From Paragonimus westermani (Eukaryota > Platyhelminthes > Trematoda > Plagiorchiida > Troglotrematidae), in assembly GCA_008508345.1 (NCBI GenBank), contig QNGE01000429.1, forward strand, positions 198,642-262,641: a stretch of DNA of 64,000 nt. Reading direction: 5' to 3'. Position 1 is the first letter of the stretch. Each line of letters begins with the position of its first letter. This document shows, piece after piece, positions 39,674 through 51,413 of this stretch. The notes under the pieces were generated by a model. That model was not told the DNA's origin and ran no database searches. It worked only from the letters and a program-made list of their open reading frames with translations. Position numbers and translations under genes: made by a program.

Positions 39674-42600
39674 GTAAATATTCATATTTATAGACACATT
39701 TTTCACTGGAAATATCGCAAAATCTCTTTAGAATTAAGATTATCAAGTTTCTTCAAATCGTTTGAAGTGTGTCTGTCTTAAAAACAATGACTTAATGGAA
39801 TGTCCGACAAAATAATTACATCAGGCTCAACAGTAAACGTAGTACTACAGTGAAGATCAATCTTTAATGAAATACTAACTTAGATGCGTGGAATGCAGTG
39901 TACTTTTCCAAACAAATTCTTTTGTAAGACTTTCATTAGCAATGGTTGTATGGAAACTTTCAACTCTTTTAGAGAAAAGTCCAACTAATCCGAAGTTGAT
40001 TCAGGGTTGCTCACGGTCGTTTTCCACTCCCAAACGAGATTGACCAAAATGCAGGGCCTAATGATAAAATGATAGATTGCACTTAAGCGGCCAATTTCGC
40101 TTTTTTCAAAAACGATTTCCAGTCGGAAATTAGTTGAACGCACTTTGGTGTTTTGTTCTAAAAGCAGGTACCTTGCTAGTTTAAATTGTGTCAACCAATC
40201 GCAACATGAAAAGAACAGCATGCGCAACGGTCTCGACAAAAACTCCCCAAAACGGTCTTTATTCAAGTGCACTTTTCAAGACGACAGATTAATAGTATTT
40301 GCAGTTTATAACCGGGTGGCGTACAGCCACCTTCTCACAGTACTAGTACTCATCAATAATGTTCAATCTTGCGCCTTTCATCAATGCAGCAAAACGGATA
40401 AAAGGGAATTCTATAACCAGATCAGATCGACGTTGATTAGTTAGTTGGTCTCGAAGCTTAGTTTATTTCCACAGATTACCTGATGGGGGTTCCGCTTTTC
40501 ATGTTTTTTCTGTTGTATTCCGCTTTTGTGGGTAGTAAACAAATCGATGTGAATATAACCTTGAAAGCACTTCATGTTTACCATGGTGTAACTGATTTTT
40601 TAATTACGAATAGATCGGCTACCAGAAAATAATAATTTCCCCCAAGTTCAAATCGGTTACAGAATTAGTGTGCTGCTACAATGCACATGCTACGAATATG
40701 GAGATACGAAGTCACCCCGGGAGCCTGAAAACCCCAAGTTATGACCTCATCGCCTAACCACTTTATCGGGTCTAACTTGCTGACGTCCCCACGTTGTGGA
40801 CGAATCCAAGCTGTTCGAGTTTGCATACATACACTGATACTGCCTTAAGGTTACAGTGATGTTGTATCCAGTGATGATTATTTTGAAATCAACTCTTCAA
40901 GGCTGATGCTGCGTTTACTTAAACTAGTAAAACAGTTGAACGTAGCTGTACATTTAGTTTATCGTTTACACTGGAGCATGGTCGGCACAATTTGTAGCCG
41001 GTGGCTTGCTGTTATGCTTTGACGTAATCATTCAGAAAGCTGTTGTTAACCTTCACAGTGTAAAATAAAATAAGCCTTTTTATCTGGAAAATAAATGTTT
41101 ACTGCCATTCAGGATATGTAAATGTACCTCTCAGCTTCTTTTTCGCATGAGAGGTTTGGAACCTGTTAATTGCGGTGAATTTTTTCACGGAGCACAACAT
41201 AGGTTGTCAACGTTTTAGCTAATGAATGCAATCCGGAAAAAGCGATGCACGATGGAAAGGCAAAACAATGCAAACTGATAGCACAATATATTGCCTTTTG
41301 CGTATGCACTGTTTGTTTCTTGTGCTTCACTAAGAGTAAATAAATCAAGGACTACACCAAGCAAAGAAATGTGCTGGTTTGTTTAGGTCGATATCATGGT
41401 CTGTTAGTGGGTTGCTTCTTCAATCAGTAGTCGTTCAGCTATACACTAGCCTGCTTATCTGCATCGTTAATTTATCAGGCATTCTGAGTAGTATTCTACT
41501 GTCTGTTAAAGCAAACACTGATCTGTTCTACCACTGTGGACGTCACAGCAACTGTAAGGGACTGTTATTTGATGTGACAAGCGACGTGCGTTGTCAATGT
41601 TCGTGTTGCATATATTCATGGTGGTTTTTAGCAAGTTATCGAGATAATACAGGCGATATGTTACTATTTCATAATATACGCTCCAGAGGGATTCTATTAC
41701 TTTCAAAACAAAATTTGAGTAAGTCACCACAACTCATCGAATCAATAAGAACAACAAAGCTGAAATGAACACTTGACACGTTTGTTTTCATCGTTACAAC
41801 GGTTGACTTTGAAGCACGAAATACTCTCCTAAAATTTAAGACAAAATTTGCATCATCAGATTCATTTAACGTTTCTTCCCGAATTAACAACACCAACCAT
41901 CAGAAGCAGAAGGATTTCATCTTAAAATTTTAAACGTTTATAGAATTATACCAGTGGCTAACAGGAGGTGGAAACTTGTCTAAAACTCACGTAAAATAAC
42001 TGATCAACATAATAGAACTCTGAAAAATTGACCAACTATTTCGTCAACAAATTCGTTCAACCGTACTCGATTTCAGTGAGTGATCACAATATCTCCCCTT
42101 ACGAAATTCACTTATTACCTTGCTACGTTAGCGGAGATGATTAGTTAATCCGGGAAATCCAGAAGACGAGAGTAAATATGTTTATCTTCACAGTCTGCTG
42201 GCCTGTGAAGCTGATTTCAGATGTACAACTTAAACTGAATGAATCTTCAGAATGCTCAGAATTTTCTGCCGTGTTCCACTCTATCACTGCCAAAATGACC
42301 ACAGCTTACATATAGTTCGGAGGATAAAACAAATCTGGACAAGAAAACTTTGTGCAACGGCCTGACCACCTCTAAGTTTCGTTTTTGATCCCAATCACTA
42401 ACCTATGAAATCTAACAAAAACGTACATTACCCAGCTGAAGATTCAATTGAAACAAGTTATGCGACAAACACAAAATGCTTAAATCAAGGAAACTCTTAG
42501 TGTTTGGTTAACATGAAATGCTAATTTTCTGAACCCAAACGGAGATCCCGTTTTCTTCTAGGTTTGAACGGTGATGGTAGAACATGACCGAACAATATAA

Positions 42601-43144
42601 AAGTATACAAAAGTATCCCTTTAGTCATTAATACATTAACCAGTGGTGAAATTTGACATTTTATTGAGCCGACTGCCTTATATAAAGTAATTGTTGTTTG
42701 GCAATTTTAACTGAATTCTTACTTGCAAAGCGTTCACATTCCACAGCCAGGTAATTCAGTTGGGGGTGCCATGGGTAAGTAGATTAGACTGCAGCTGATG
42801 ATTTCCAAGTATAATATGGGCGTGAGTTGGTGTGGTATGCTCGCCGTGATTATTGCTCACTGTAATCGGGCTTAGGCTGGTTTAGCATTATGGTAACAAA
42901 CAAATCGGTAATTTCATGAAGTTACATGTGCTCCCCAGGAGGCGGAACTTCATATGTTTCCAAAAGGCATAGTGTTTAAACGGGAAATGAGACATACTAC
43001 CGCATGAAGCCTTTCGGGGTTGCACACTGACTTCCGTGCTCGACGGTCAGCCTACGTGCACCCTGTAGTCACAACGCCACGACTTATGGTTTTGAATACG
43101 AACAACATTCAAGTGCATGGTAGCCATATAGACCCTAGTAGCAC

Positions 43145-43216
43145 GACCGTTTCCTGAGTGTTCCTTGAACGTTCTTTGAGTGATCCCTAGACAGTTTGGG
43201 AACACTCAGGAAACGG
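43145..43216. repeat. subterminal inverted repeat of the CACTA element
   Basis: ACCGTTTCCTGAGTGTTCC (43145-43163) and its perfect reverse complement (43198-43216) enclose a 34-bp spacer. The spacer carries a further related unit, TTTGAGTGATCC. The motif TGAGTG[TA]TCC thus occurs twice direct and once inverted in 72 bp. Clustered short repeats of this type near the ends are a known trait of CACTA elements, where they bind transposase. Placement just beyond the last coding relic supports that reading. Confidence 0.65.
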
Positions 43217-43271
43217 TGGGAGAGAACGCGCGCAGCCCCGTTAAGCAATCTTATTATACGCCGCACAGTGT

Positions 43272-44695
43272 CTATTTTTCTACGGAGCTCAGTAGCGTTA
43301 AACGTAAACCTAATCGCGCACAATAACGAGTGCAATGTTCTACTTCACGGGGAACGATGTAAAAGGAACATAGATGTTCATACGCTATATCAAGCGCAAT
43401 ATCTTCAGCAATACTTGTATCACTTTGACAGGTACACGATTGAAATCCCAGTGCAAGAATGCCGGTTATGAGATCGTTGGCTTCTTTCGTTGCCCGCAAT
43501 CTCGTCCTCTGAATCCACCGTCGAATGGTTCTCCTGACTTCCACGTGTGATTCGCCGGGGTAAGCCTTCTTCACGATGGATTCTACGTTCAACAGGTGAT
43601 GACTGTTTGTGATCGAACATACCAACGATGGCTGCGGCCATGGGTGAGGAGACAATAGAGACATGATTGTTCACTCCTCTCCAGTTTATGGTTTTAGCCC
43701 CTTCATCCGTCATTACTGTTCTCACAACATTCCGGGTGCACTTACCCATGGATGTACCGCCGACACTGCTGAGAAAGGTCACCTGGGTACTGTGATTCAG
43801 AAAAATTGAACATACCAGCTGTACATATACTTCTGCTCCTTCCAGCTTCATATTCAGCAATTGCACATTACTTATGGACTTCATCGGGATCGTACGGGGA
43901 GTTGTGCGGCGGATGACTTACCGGAAGCTGCATGTTGGCATCGATCTTACAGCCGTACGGCGTGCAACTTCTGGCAGATTCTGATGTTTCGGGGACCTAA
44001 GTTTTCCATTACACCTGGTGAACACGGTGATTACTTGTAGTAAATTAACTTACCTTTCAACTTTCTCACTTCTTTGGCAGTGTCATTTTTGCATACTGTC
44101 TCACTATGTGCTGCTGGTGGACTAACGATAATTGACCTGAATGCTTAGTGATTGGCATTTTACCAATGACATACCTGGGAGCAATACGGATGGAGAAAGT
44201 GGGCGGGTTCTCCACTGACCCCAGTGCCCATCGTGTTGGAGGTGGCGTTGCGTGGGACATATTCGATATCGACGCCGTACACTGGGGGTTTCCATTGCTC
44301 TTCCATTTCATACGTGGAGTCGGAACGAACGATAGTCCGTCTGCAAATGTGACATAAGGCGATTTCACTGTACCACTTGCGTTTATCACCACGATCCATT
44401 ATGTCCGTGGCGTCAGACGATGGCATGTCTGATTACTGTTCCGGTATTCGTTGGTATCTGTAAGCCAATTGCTAGTCATCTAGAAAATGTTAGGAAAGTC
44501 AAATCGCATACCTGTTGCGCGATACATCTTGAATTCATACAGCCTCAAACCAGTACGTGCTGTCATTTCACTCAATGGTAACTTGTGATACTTCGTAGAT
44601 GCCATTCCAAGCCGGAGCGCAAATCCCGGCCGCGTAGTCCGCAACCTACGCACTATCCCCACGCTTTCATCCTCGAACTCTACCGTTTGATACAT
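43272..44695 (-). pseudogene. CACTA second ORF relic, DUF4806-like
   Basis: The relic begins at 44695 with MYQTVEFEDESVGIV, which resembles the N-terminal V.EF.D..V.VV pattern of DUF4806-associated transposon proteins. The DUF4806-like core lies at about 43800-43660: VTFLSSVGGTSMGKCTRNVV, then MTDE and INWRGV. A later segment in another frame, SIVKKAYPGESHVEVRRTIR then RWIQRTRLRA, looks like the usual C-terminal end of the domain. This places a frameshift at about 43590-43640. Between 44480 and 43900 the frames are interrupted and one or two introns are possible. The function of this protein in the element is unknown. Assignment rests on remembered family patterns, not on a search. Confidence 0.55.
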
Positions 44696-44773
44696 TTGAA
44701 AATGAAAGTGTTCATTAGCGGAGGCTTTGTGTTATTGCTCAAGAAAACGGGAGGAAAGTGGGTGGGATTTATT

Positions 44774-46370
44774 TTAGTGGCAATGTTCCAAACGTGCATT
44801 ACTGGGCAAAATACGCTGTATGCAAATGCGTCTTCCAGCCATGGCGGTGGTTACCGCGGGTAATCCATCAACCAACACAACGTTGTTCAGCTTGACGTCA
44901 CAGTACATCACGCCTTTCTGAATGAACCTACTCTGTTCGTTCGCTGCTATAGGAATGGATGGTGCCCTTGAATCATCCGCGAGTGCACTATCATCCGGCA
45001 GGTGTACATGCATCCTTTCCGTTATCCGTCGGAAGACATGTGAAGTAGGCATATTTGGAGACCGTACGAAACCGCGTAAAGTTCTCGTGTACGACTCAAA
45101 TGGAAACGCCGAATAAGAGTCCAGCAGTCCGTGCAGTCTGACGTCCCCACGTAGATGGCTGACACAGTGGAAGTTGGACACAAGCTCTGATTCACCACAG
45201 AGAGCAGCGAACCGAACCGTTGAATTTTGCAACAAGGAATCCAAGAAATCCACATGGTGGAGACACCACGTTGGACAGCGATGTAGGTACATGGAAACTG
45301 GAAAGTTTAAGAAATTTTCGTAAATTTTGTTATCCACCACCGATGTGCAAAATGAATTGCCGAAATTTCGTAGCCTTCCAACAGTCGCAGTCTACCGTTG
45401 ATCGACATTTCCTGGGAACTCACAAGTCGAGACTGCTCTCAGTCTCATCAACCTACTGTTCATCTGAGTCATCTGTGATGATCCCAGACGGATTTTCTTT
45501 GCCTTTGGACCTGCTCTACATAGGTTCATCAAGCCTTTCATCATACCCAGGCATATCATGTGCACGTAATCCAGAGGTAAGCAAGTTATCATGTCCACAT
45601 ACAACCATTTGAAAGGAGACTGACCGGCGTGGTGTTCTTCTTGGCGTAGGGTCCTGAAATCGTCGTCTGTTTGTGAGCGGTAATTGCCAGGTTGAAACAC
45701 CATCTTTGCCGTACACTCCCGGTGCTGTACACTTTTCGCAATAGTGGTGACCATTGTGGTTTTCCACCTGACGATAAAAAGCTCTGACTGGTGTATCACC
45801 AAATACGCAATCCAAAACGACTTGCACACGGCAGTCAAATGTTGACAGCCGCAAACAATCCTTCGATACAGTCGAAAATTCTTCTATCACGCTTTCCAAA
45901 TACTGTGCAACATTCACAGGTTTAGAAAGACCGCAGAATAATCTCACGACGAACACTGGTGTTGAAGGGGATGTCAGCCTTCCAAGGATGGGCAACAGTT
46001 GTAAACGTGAACTGTTGAAAAGGGTTAAACCGTCAGTATGCAGCTGAAGTTTTGGAACATTCACGTCTTCTGCCCATCTCCCACGTATGGCGTGGCTTAT
46101 ACATTCAGTCAAACCAGAGTGGACGTGTTCCTCACCATAGATGAATGTACATGCACACTCCTGTGGTGATCCTAACAGAGTACGTGCATCCAATGGCAGC
46201 TGAGGCAACACCTCCCTCAAGTAATTGAGCATAATGCCGACGGCTTTTAAAGACAGGTGGGCCTCCACAGCAATCGCGCGGACAACCTCCGTGGGTGTCC
46301 TCTTTCTCTCGTTCGTATCGACGAAGTCTTCTAAAATAATGTCAGTAATGGTGGTGAATGACATTGTCAC
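44774..46370 (-). pseudogene. CACTA/EnSpm transposase relic
   Basis: It reads on the minus strand from about 46370. Recognisable blocks in order are: LPLDARTLLGSP; TDGLTLFNSSRLQLLPILG, with the probable first catalytic Asp near residue 113; LFCGLSKPVNVAQYL; DTPVRAFYRQVENHNGHHYC with EKC, a His/Cys zinc-binding block; HHAGQSPFKW; LPLDYVHMICLGMMKGL, with the second Asp; and DSYSAFPFESYTRTLRGFV, with the Glu. Two lesions are visible. A one-base frame change at about 45675 lies between WQLPLT and DDDFRTLRQ. An in-frame TAG at 45392-45394 lies between FPGNVDQR and TATVGRLRNF. The last recognisable residues precede a stop at 44774. The start codon is uncertain, because related proteins are longer at the N-terminus and an upstream exon may exist. 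Confidence 0.82.
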
Positions 46371-48886
46371 GCACCTGTATCCCGCGCCATAGAGGTACTC
46401 CTTGACATCACTGCTTGAGTGACCTTAGAATTGGAAGGCTGAAGAACGTAACCAACAGATTTTGCTTACTTTAGAGAATCTCCATTGACACTTTCCAAGA
46501 CCGAGGAAGTGGTTGCAAGTGGACGTTCGTCCAGATTTTCAAGTTCACATCACAACCATCGCTTAACCTGACAGTGTTGCAGAACTGGAGGAATTAGTTG
46601 CATCTCCCCCGCAACAATAGTCCTGTGTGTCGTACAGTTGCCTCTAGAACGCTTCTGACGCTTTAGTTTAGCCAGACGGTGAACGTCAGCACGCGGAAAC
46701 CCCTCCGGCCTTTGTGACTCCTTAGCAAGATGGCTGAAATTAGTCCGCTGGCGCCGTCACAAGTAATGCGAAGTGGTTCAATAAAACGAAATTCACATGA
46801 GCGATGTAAGTCTGCCAACACGTTATCCAGTCGAAGCCCTGACTTTTCACAGTTGGGTCTCATCTAAAATTCAATTGAATCCAAGTCACCTAACCTGTCG
46901 ATACCAACTTTACACTCTCCTCAACAAGGAAAGCTCACTCTTACAGGGCTAACAAAAGGGCGGAAGTACAGGAAACTGACAAACATTTGAGGATATTTGA
47001 GCTCTAGTCTTTGTCACTAAACTAGATGAAATCTACTTTCTATAGACATTTTCTCCTATATATGATAAGGGGAGTTTAATACCATCCTATAATTGTTGCT
47101 TTCTGCTAAGTAACAAGGCTATGGAGACAAAACACTACTTTGTTTACGTTTTATCAGATATCGACCAAAACGACCAGATGGTTAATCGGTCAACAGAAAT
47201 GAGTTGCAAACCTGTTCTGTTTGTTCACTCTCATCAACGTTTTACCACCTGGACGGTCAGGTTCTTCTGAATTTTCTCCAAGTGGCTACAAAAATGTTTT
47301 CATTGGGATTCGTAAAAATGGCACGAACTTGTGGGTCATACTTGATTACATCTTCAAACAAAAAACGAATCGGATGTGTTGGCCTCCAAATCACGTTAAC
47401 AAGATGCAGAACTTACGCTTAATTGTTGAGTGCAGTTTTCCATCTGTTTATTCGAACATTGTATGGTAGCTGAATAAAAGCAAAGTTACAGAAATTTCAG
47501 GTATACGCAGTCGTGGTAGAATGCTTTTCTTGTGGTACTTGGTAAACGTGGTGGGATGTTCATTCTCCCGTATGGTTCTGTTTACAGCTATAACCTCTCA
47601 AACAAAGCGTTGGGTTAACGTAGCTGCATGAAGCTATATAAGGTAGTGTGCTGTCAGCTGGGTGTGTGTAATACGTCAAGATGGTCCGTCAGTATTATGG
47701 TGATGAACCGGAAGATTACTGAACTAATTTCCATGTCTACCACTTTGCTCGTTGCTAGTTCAACGTGTCCACTGTGTGAAAGTCTAACAGATGCAAAAAA
47801 ACTAAAGGACTTTCACTGCACAGTCGCAAGTGATCCTTTCAGTGAACCGAAACCAATCTATTTGATTTCTTTTCCGTATAACCACACATCAGAATGTCAG
47901 TAGCACCGTTTCATGTTGGGTACTGTGTGAAGGAGCGTCTAACTGAGTCATCTGGACGTTGTGCATTGAAGAAGTCATTAAACGCGGGTAAAATCTTACC
48001 CTACAACTCAAACTACAATACCAGGTTTCCGCGTAGATAGTTAAATGTCCCGATATCCCAACGGAGCTAGTTAGATTATAAGATGAACACCGAAATACCA
48101 CACGGTTATCTCCGGTAACATTCAAAGAAGTTTAAAATCCTGCCAACTATACGGACTTCATTGCACTAACGTGAACCAGCTTTGCCCAGACTAATGGGCG
48201 AGTGTGATCTTGTGAGTACGTGTGTGGGTCCGAAGTTTGTGTATCTGCCAATTAGTTCTCGTTTAGAACTTGTATTGATTCGAACAGGTAAGAAGATTCA
48301 TTTTCCTTTTCAATAAGGACACAAATTTTAGTTCCGTAGTCATGCTATCCATGGCACGGGTACACGTGTGCATGCTTGTATTAATGGATAAATGGGAACA
48401 GCTGACAATTCTATGTATTTCGCCCGTCAGTCGATTCGGCTGGATGGTGACGCAAGCAGATGTAGACAGAAAAGCTGCTTTGAACAGCTGCGTTAAGTAG
48501 AACAAGACCAAGCTAAAATGTGTGTCTATCTCCAACAAGTACATCGAGTGCTTCACGGGTTCTATCTTAGCCCGAATTTCACAGTGTACTTAATTTGCAG
48601 AAGAGACGTTACATCCCGTGGCTGTAGTTATTGAGGCCGAAATAGGACAGCCTGTCATCATCCTGGTCTATAAACGTCGCTCGAATTTATTTACCATGCA
48701 TGGCTAAAGGTACATCCATACACACGTAACACATGCATACGTTTTAACGTGAAACATCAAAGGTGACTGTATGCTAAATGATTAGTTTCTTGAATATTGG
48801 CAATGTTCGTACTTTCTGAGTAAAAAAGGAAACTACTTGTCGTTTTGGAACAAACTTACGTGTTATTAATGAGCAGTTGGGTAGCT

Positions 48887-48965
48887 TCGTAGCTCAGGTT
48901 ATATGGCACTTTCCGCGTTTGCGCGTGATGTTTCTGTCGCCGGTTTGGATCAAACTGAGGCCCTG
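48887..48965 (+). repeat. possible tRNA-like or SINE remnant
   Basis: CGTAGCTCAGGTTATATGGC resembles a tRNA D-arm/A box. GCCGGTTTGGATCAAAC, about 40 bp downstream, resembles a T-arm/B box with a weak stem. An acceptor stem and a plausible anticodon arm are not convincing, so a functional tRNA gene is unlikely. It does not clearly match the SINE-like family at 22-36 kb. Confidence 0.3.
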
Positions 48966-49875
48966 AATTTTTACAACTAGGTTTCATTTAAAACTTGTAT
49001 ATCTTGTTGAAAAGCCCCAGTATTCAAGACGTTGTGGATATACCTAGCGGTGGCGTGAGTACAACAGGTCACGGTTACACTTGATTCAGTGAAATCTGTA
49101 TTGTACAACCAGCATAAAACCTTATTCAAATATGAAAGATCACTGATACAAAAAAACTCTACCACGATAAACCTGAAATTTTAAAGACCACCGGTGATGA
49201 CGGCTTGCTCTTAGGCGACATATGTGCTACTAACTCAGTTAAGTAGCCTGATGGAAATCCAGGAATCACACTATTTGGCTTGGTTACCCACTCATTTCAC
49301 TGCAATCTGTGGAATTCACAAAATGCTATACGATACAGTCTGTCACGATATCATTTAGCAGATCATGAATGCTGTAGTCTGCTCACGCTACCGTTGTCCA
49401 TCGAAACAATATTACTTATGAGTAATATGACAGACTTATGAATGTGAGCGCGACACAGTCATGAGAATCCAGTATTTCTATGAAAGCACTAATGGCGGAA
49501 GGATTACCACGTCTTCATAACTCATCCTAATCATCAGTACTATTAACTCTAGCTGTACTAATGAAATGGAACCCTCATCAACTTGTTCCGATTAAGAATT
49601 ACAAATCCTTCGGGTGGTCAACAAAAACTCGTTGTAACATGTTATTCGCCATCAAGCTGAGTGCATAAAATCTATATGAAGCTTGGTCTTTGAAGCCAGT
49701 TTGATTCGAAGTGATGTTATACGCCCTCTGAAGAAATGTCGTCTTCATGTTTTATCAAAAACATGTTCTCTGAACAGGACGTGCATGTAAGACACTACAT
49801 AGAAGGTAGTAAGAAAAAGAACTGATGGTTGGGAACAGTGGTGGTGCTGTTGTTCGTAGCTCGGATTGATGGCTT

Positions 49876-50194
49876 TGGTATTGATATGTTCGCCAAGCTT
49901 GGCATTTAGGTTGTAAACGTTTCATCACCAAGCGAGGTGACATCATCAGTGCGTGAGTGTTTCAGGGTATAGTTTTGAATGTGGCGTTTGGTGAAGTTGG
50001 ATCGATGCCTGCTCTTATATAACAGACCAGTAGGTCAACCCACTCTGTTATATAAGAGCAGGCATCGATCCAATTTCACCAAACGCCACATTCAAAACTA
50101 TACGCTGAAACATTCACGCGCTGATGATGTCACCTCGCTTGGTGATGAAACGTTTGCAACCTAAATTCCAAGCTCGGCAAACATATCAATACCA
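49876..50194. repeat. long palindrome, 151-bp arms with 17-bp spacer
   Basis: The left arm 49876-50026 and right arm 50044-50194 are reverse complements with roughly 9 differences by eye (about 94% identity). The spacer is CCAGTAGGTCAACCCAC. The same peptide pattern, DDVTSLGDETF, is encoded in opposite directions by the two arms. The sequence therefore looks like the end of a once-coding repeat present as an inverted duplication. Sequence to the left (about 49600-49875) continues the repeat only on that side. This could be a template-switch duplication or a foldback transposon. Confidence 0.75.
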
Positions 50195-51367
50195 GAAAAA
50201 GAACTATACTCAGCGGTTTACATTCGTCCTACGTACTATTTTCTTGTTATTTAGGTATAGATTGTCAGTACTCTTGCTTAAATTATGTGAAAATTTAATA
50301 CATATGTATGTATTCAAACAACGGTAACACTCAATGAGCTTAAATTCAGGAACGTTAATTTAGATAAAACAGTTAACCCACAAGATTGAAAATGTTTAGA
50401 TTGCCAAGATTTCAAGGTGCCTTGACTCTTATTTCTAGTGTGTGACCTGACTGGCAAATGAAGTTTTAACTAATTTAATGCTCAACTTCCCCAATGACCC
50501 TGCAGAATTCCTAACTTGCGTCATGTGTTAGCTAGCATGTACACAAAGTGTGAACTTCTGTCGAAACGCATTAATTAGTATGCCCGTGAACAACGGGAAA
50601 ACCAGTGAATTAGTTTGAAGCGCGACCTTCGTTTGAACAAACATCCAGATTGATAGGCGAAGGTTGGTTTGAAGGCAATCTCGCGTAGCAGTTGATAGAT
50701 GGTGGGAGATTCTCAGTTGAAACCGGACTTTCTGGCATAATCGCCCAAGGATTACTCGAGAATGTGTGCTAAAATCAAAACTTCTTCTTGATTGTAAGAT
50801 TTTGTTTCTTTCAAGTTATCTGTCTCGCCAGGTAGCAAGATCAAATGTCTTGCTAAAAATCAAAATTATTTTGTCGTTTTTGGTGGTTACCGATGAGTCC
50901 AAGTCCTAAAGGTGAATGTAATCAAAATAACTCGAGGTTGTAACATTACTTAAAACCGAAACCGTTCAATTACGGATTTTGTAAACTGAATTTATTTTCA
51001 ATCCTTTGCGTCTACTCAGTATGCAGGACAGCCGATTCCAAAGTGAGTTCAAGTGTGAATGAACGACGAACAAAATGGTGTTATACCTAGACGTTACATT
51101 TTACTGTGATCAGGGAAACCATAAAATCAATATCTCTCGCCACTTTTATCACGGGATTTCACAGGCAGTTTCATTTTACGTGCTATCATCAATGAATATT
51201 CAGTCCTTTGAGTTTACTTGGTTTGTGCATTGAAAATCATCTACAACTGATGTATCGGATCGTCCAACCCAATTGAAACCATAACGGTATTATATTTCCT
51301 GTTTAGAGTAATTTGCCTTATTACATAATCACTTCGAGATAAGTAAAATCTTTCTTTCATTTTCAAG

Positions 51368-51413
51368 CAAACGTGCCACTGTAAACGAATGTCTTCAGCA
51401 TCCATGGATCAAG
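51368..51413 (+). CDS. DAPK/MLCK-like kinase, exon ending the kinase domain
   Basis: This 46-nt exon begins with C, completing the Arg of NPRKR, then reads KRATVNECLQHPWIK. The R.T..ECLQHPWIK block is the subdomain XI signature; the Arg pairs with the APE Glu in the kinase fold, and LQHPWIK is identical to the end of the DAPK catalytic domain. The acceptor is tttcattttcaag and the donor gtaagc, with the exon ending in phase 0. What follows is either a regulatory (autoinhibitory, calmodulin-binding) segment or the unstructured tail. Confidence 0.92.

Larger units (their letters stand above)
43130..46870 (-). mobile_element. degenerate CACTA/EnSpm DNA transposon
   Basis: The element is inserted antisense in a kinase intron and contains, in order on the minus strand, a transposase relic (46370-44774) and a second relic with a DUF4806-like domain (44695-43272). 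A 19-bp inverted repeat lies at the 3' side. An upstream minus-strand open frame (46863-46663) may be a 5' exon or chance. The transposase motifs fit the animal CACTA group first described from Schistosoma (SmTRC1). Terminal CACTA ends and a 3-bp target duplication could not be located, so the stated borders are the limits of recognisable content, not real termini. Several lesions show that it is not autonomous. Confidence 0.75.
39674..51367 (+). other. kinase intron, about 11.7 kb, hosting a transposon
   Basis: This intron runs from gtaaat to the acceptor tttcattttcaag. It holds the CACTA element (about 43130-46870), a weak tRNA-like segment (48887-48965) and a large palindrome (49876-50194). 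The 129-codon frame at 41379-41768 has no motif I recognise. Nothing nameable is seen in 39.7-43.1 kb or 46.9-48.8 kb. A possible pol III-like stretch at 40700-40760 is too weak to call. Confidence 0.8.

Noticed and set aside
40700..40760. tRNA-like A/B box arrangement on the minus strand
   Set aside because: The A-box-like GTGGTTAGGCG is fair, but no B box or stems can be drawn, so a tRNA or SINE call is not justified.
41379..41768. 129-codon open frame with hydrophobic N-terminus
   Set aside because: It is Leu/Ser-rich, as random AT-rich frames often are. No motif or splice sites support it.
44922..45612. Plus-strand open frames of 64 and 130 codons over the transposase
   Set aside because: They are antisense shadows of the CACTA transposase relic, whose motifs are clear on the minus strand.
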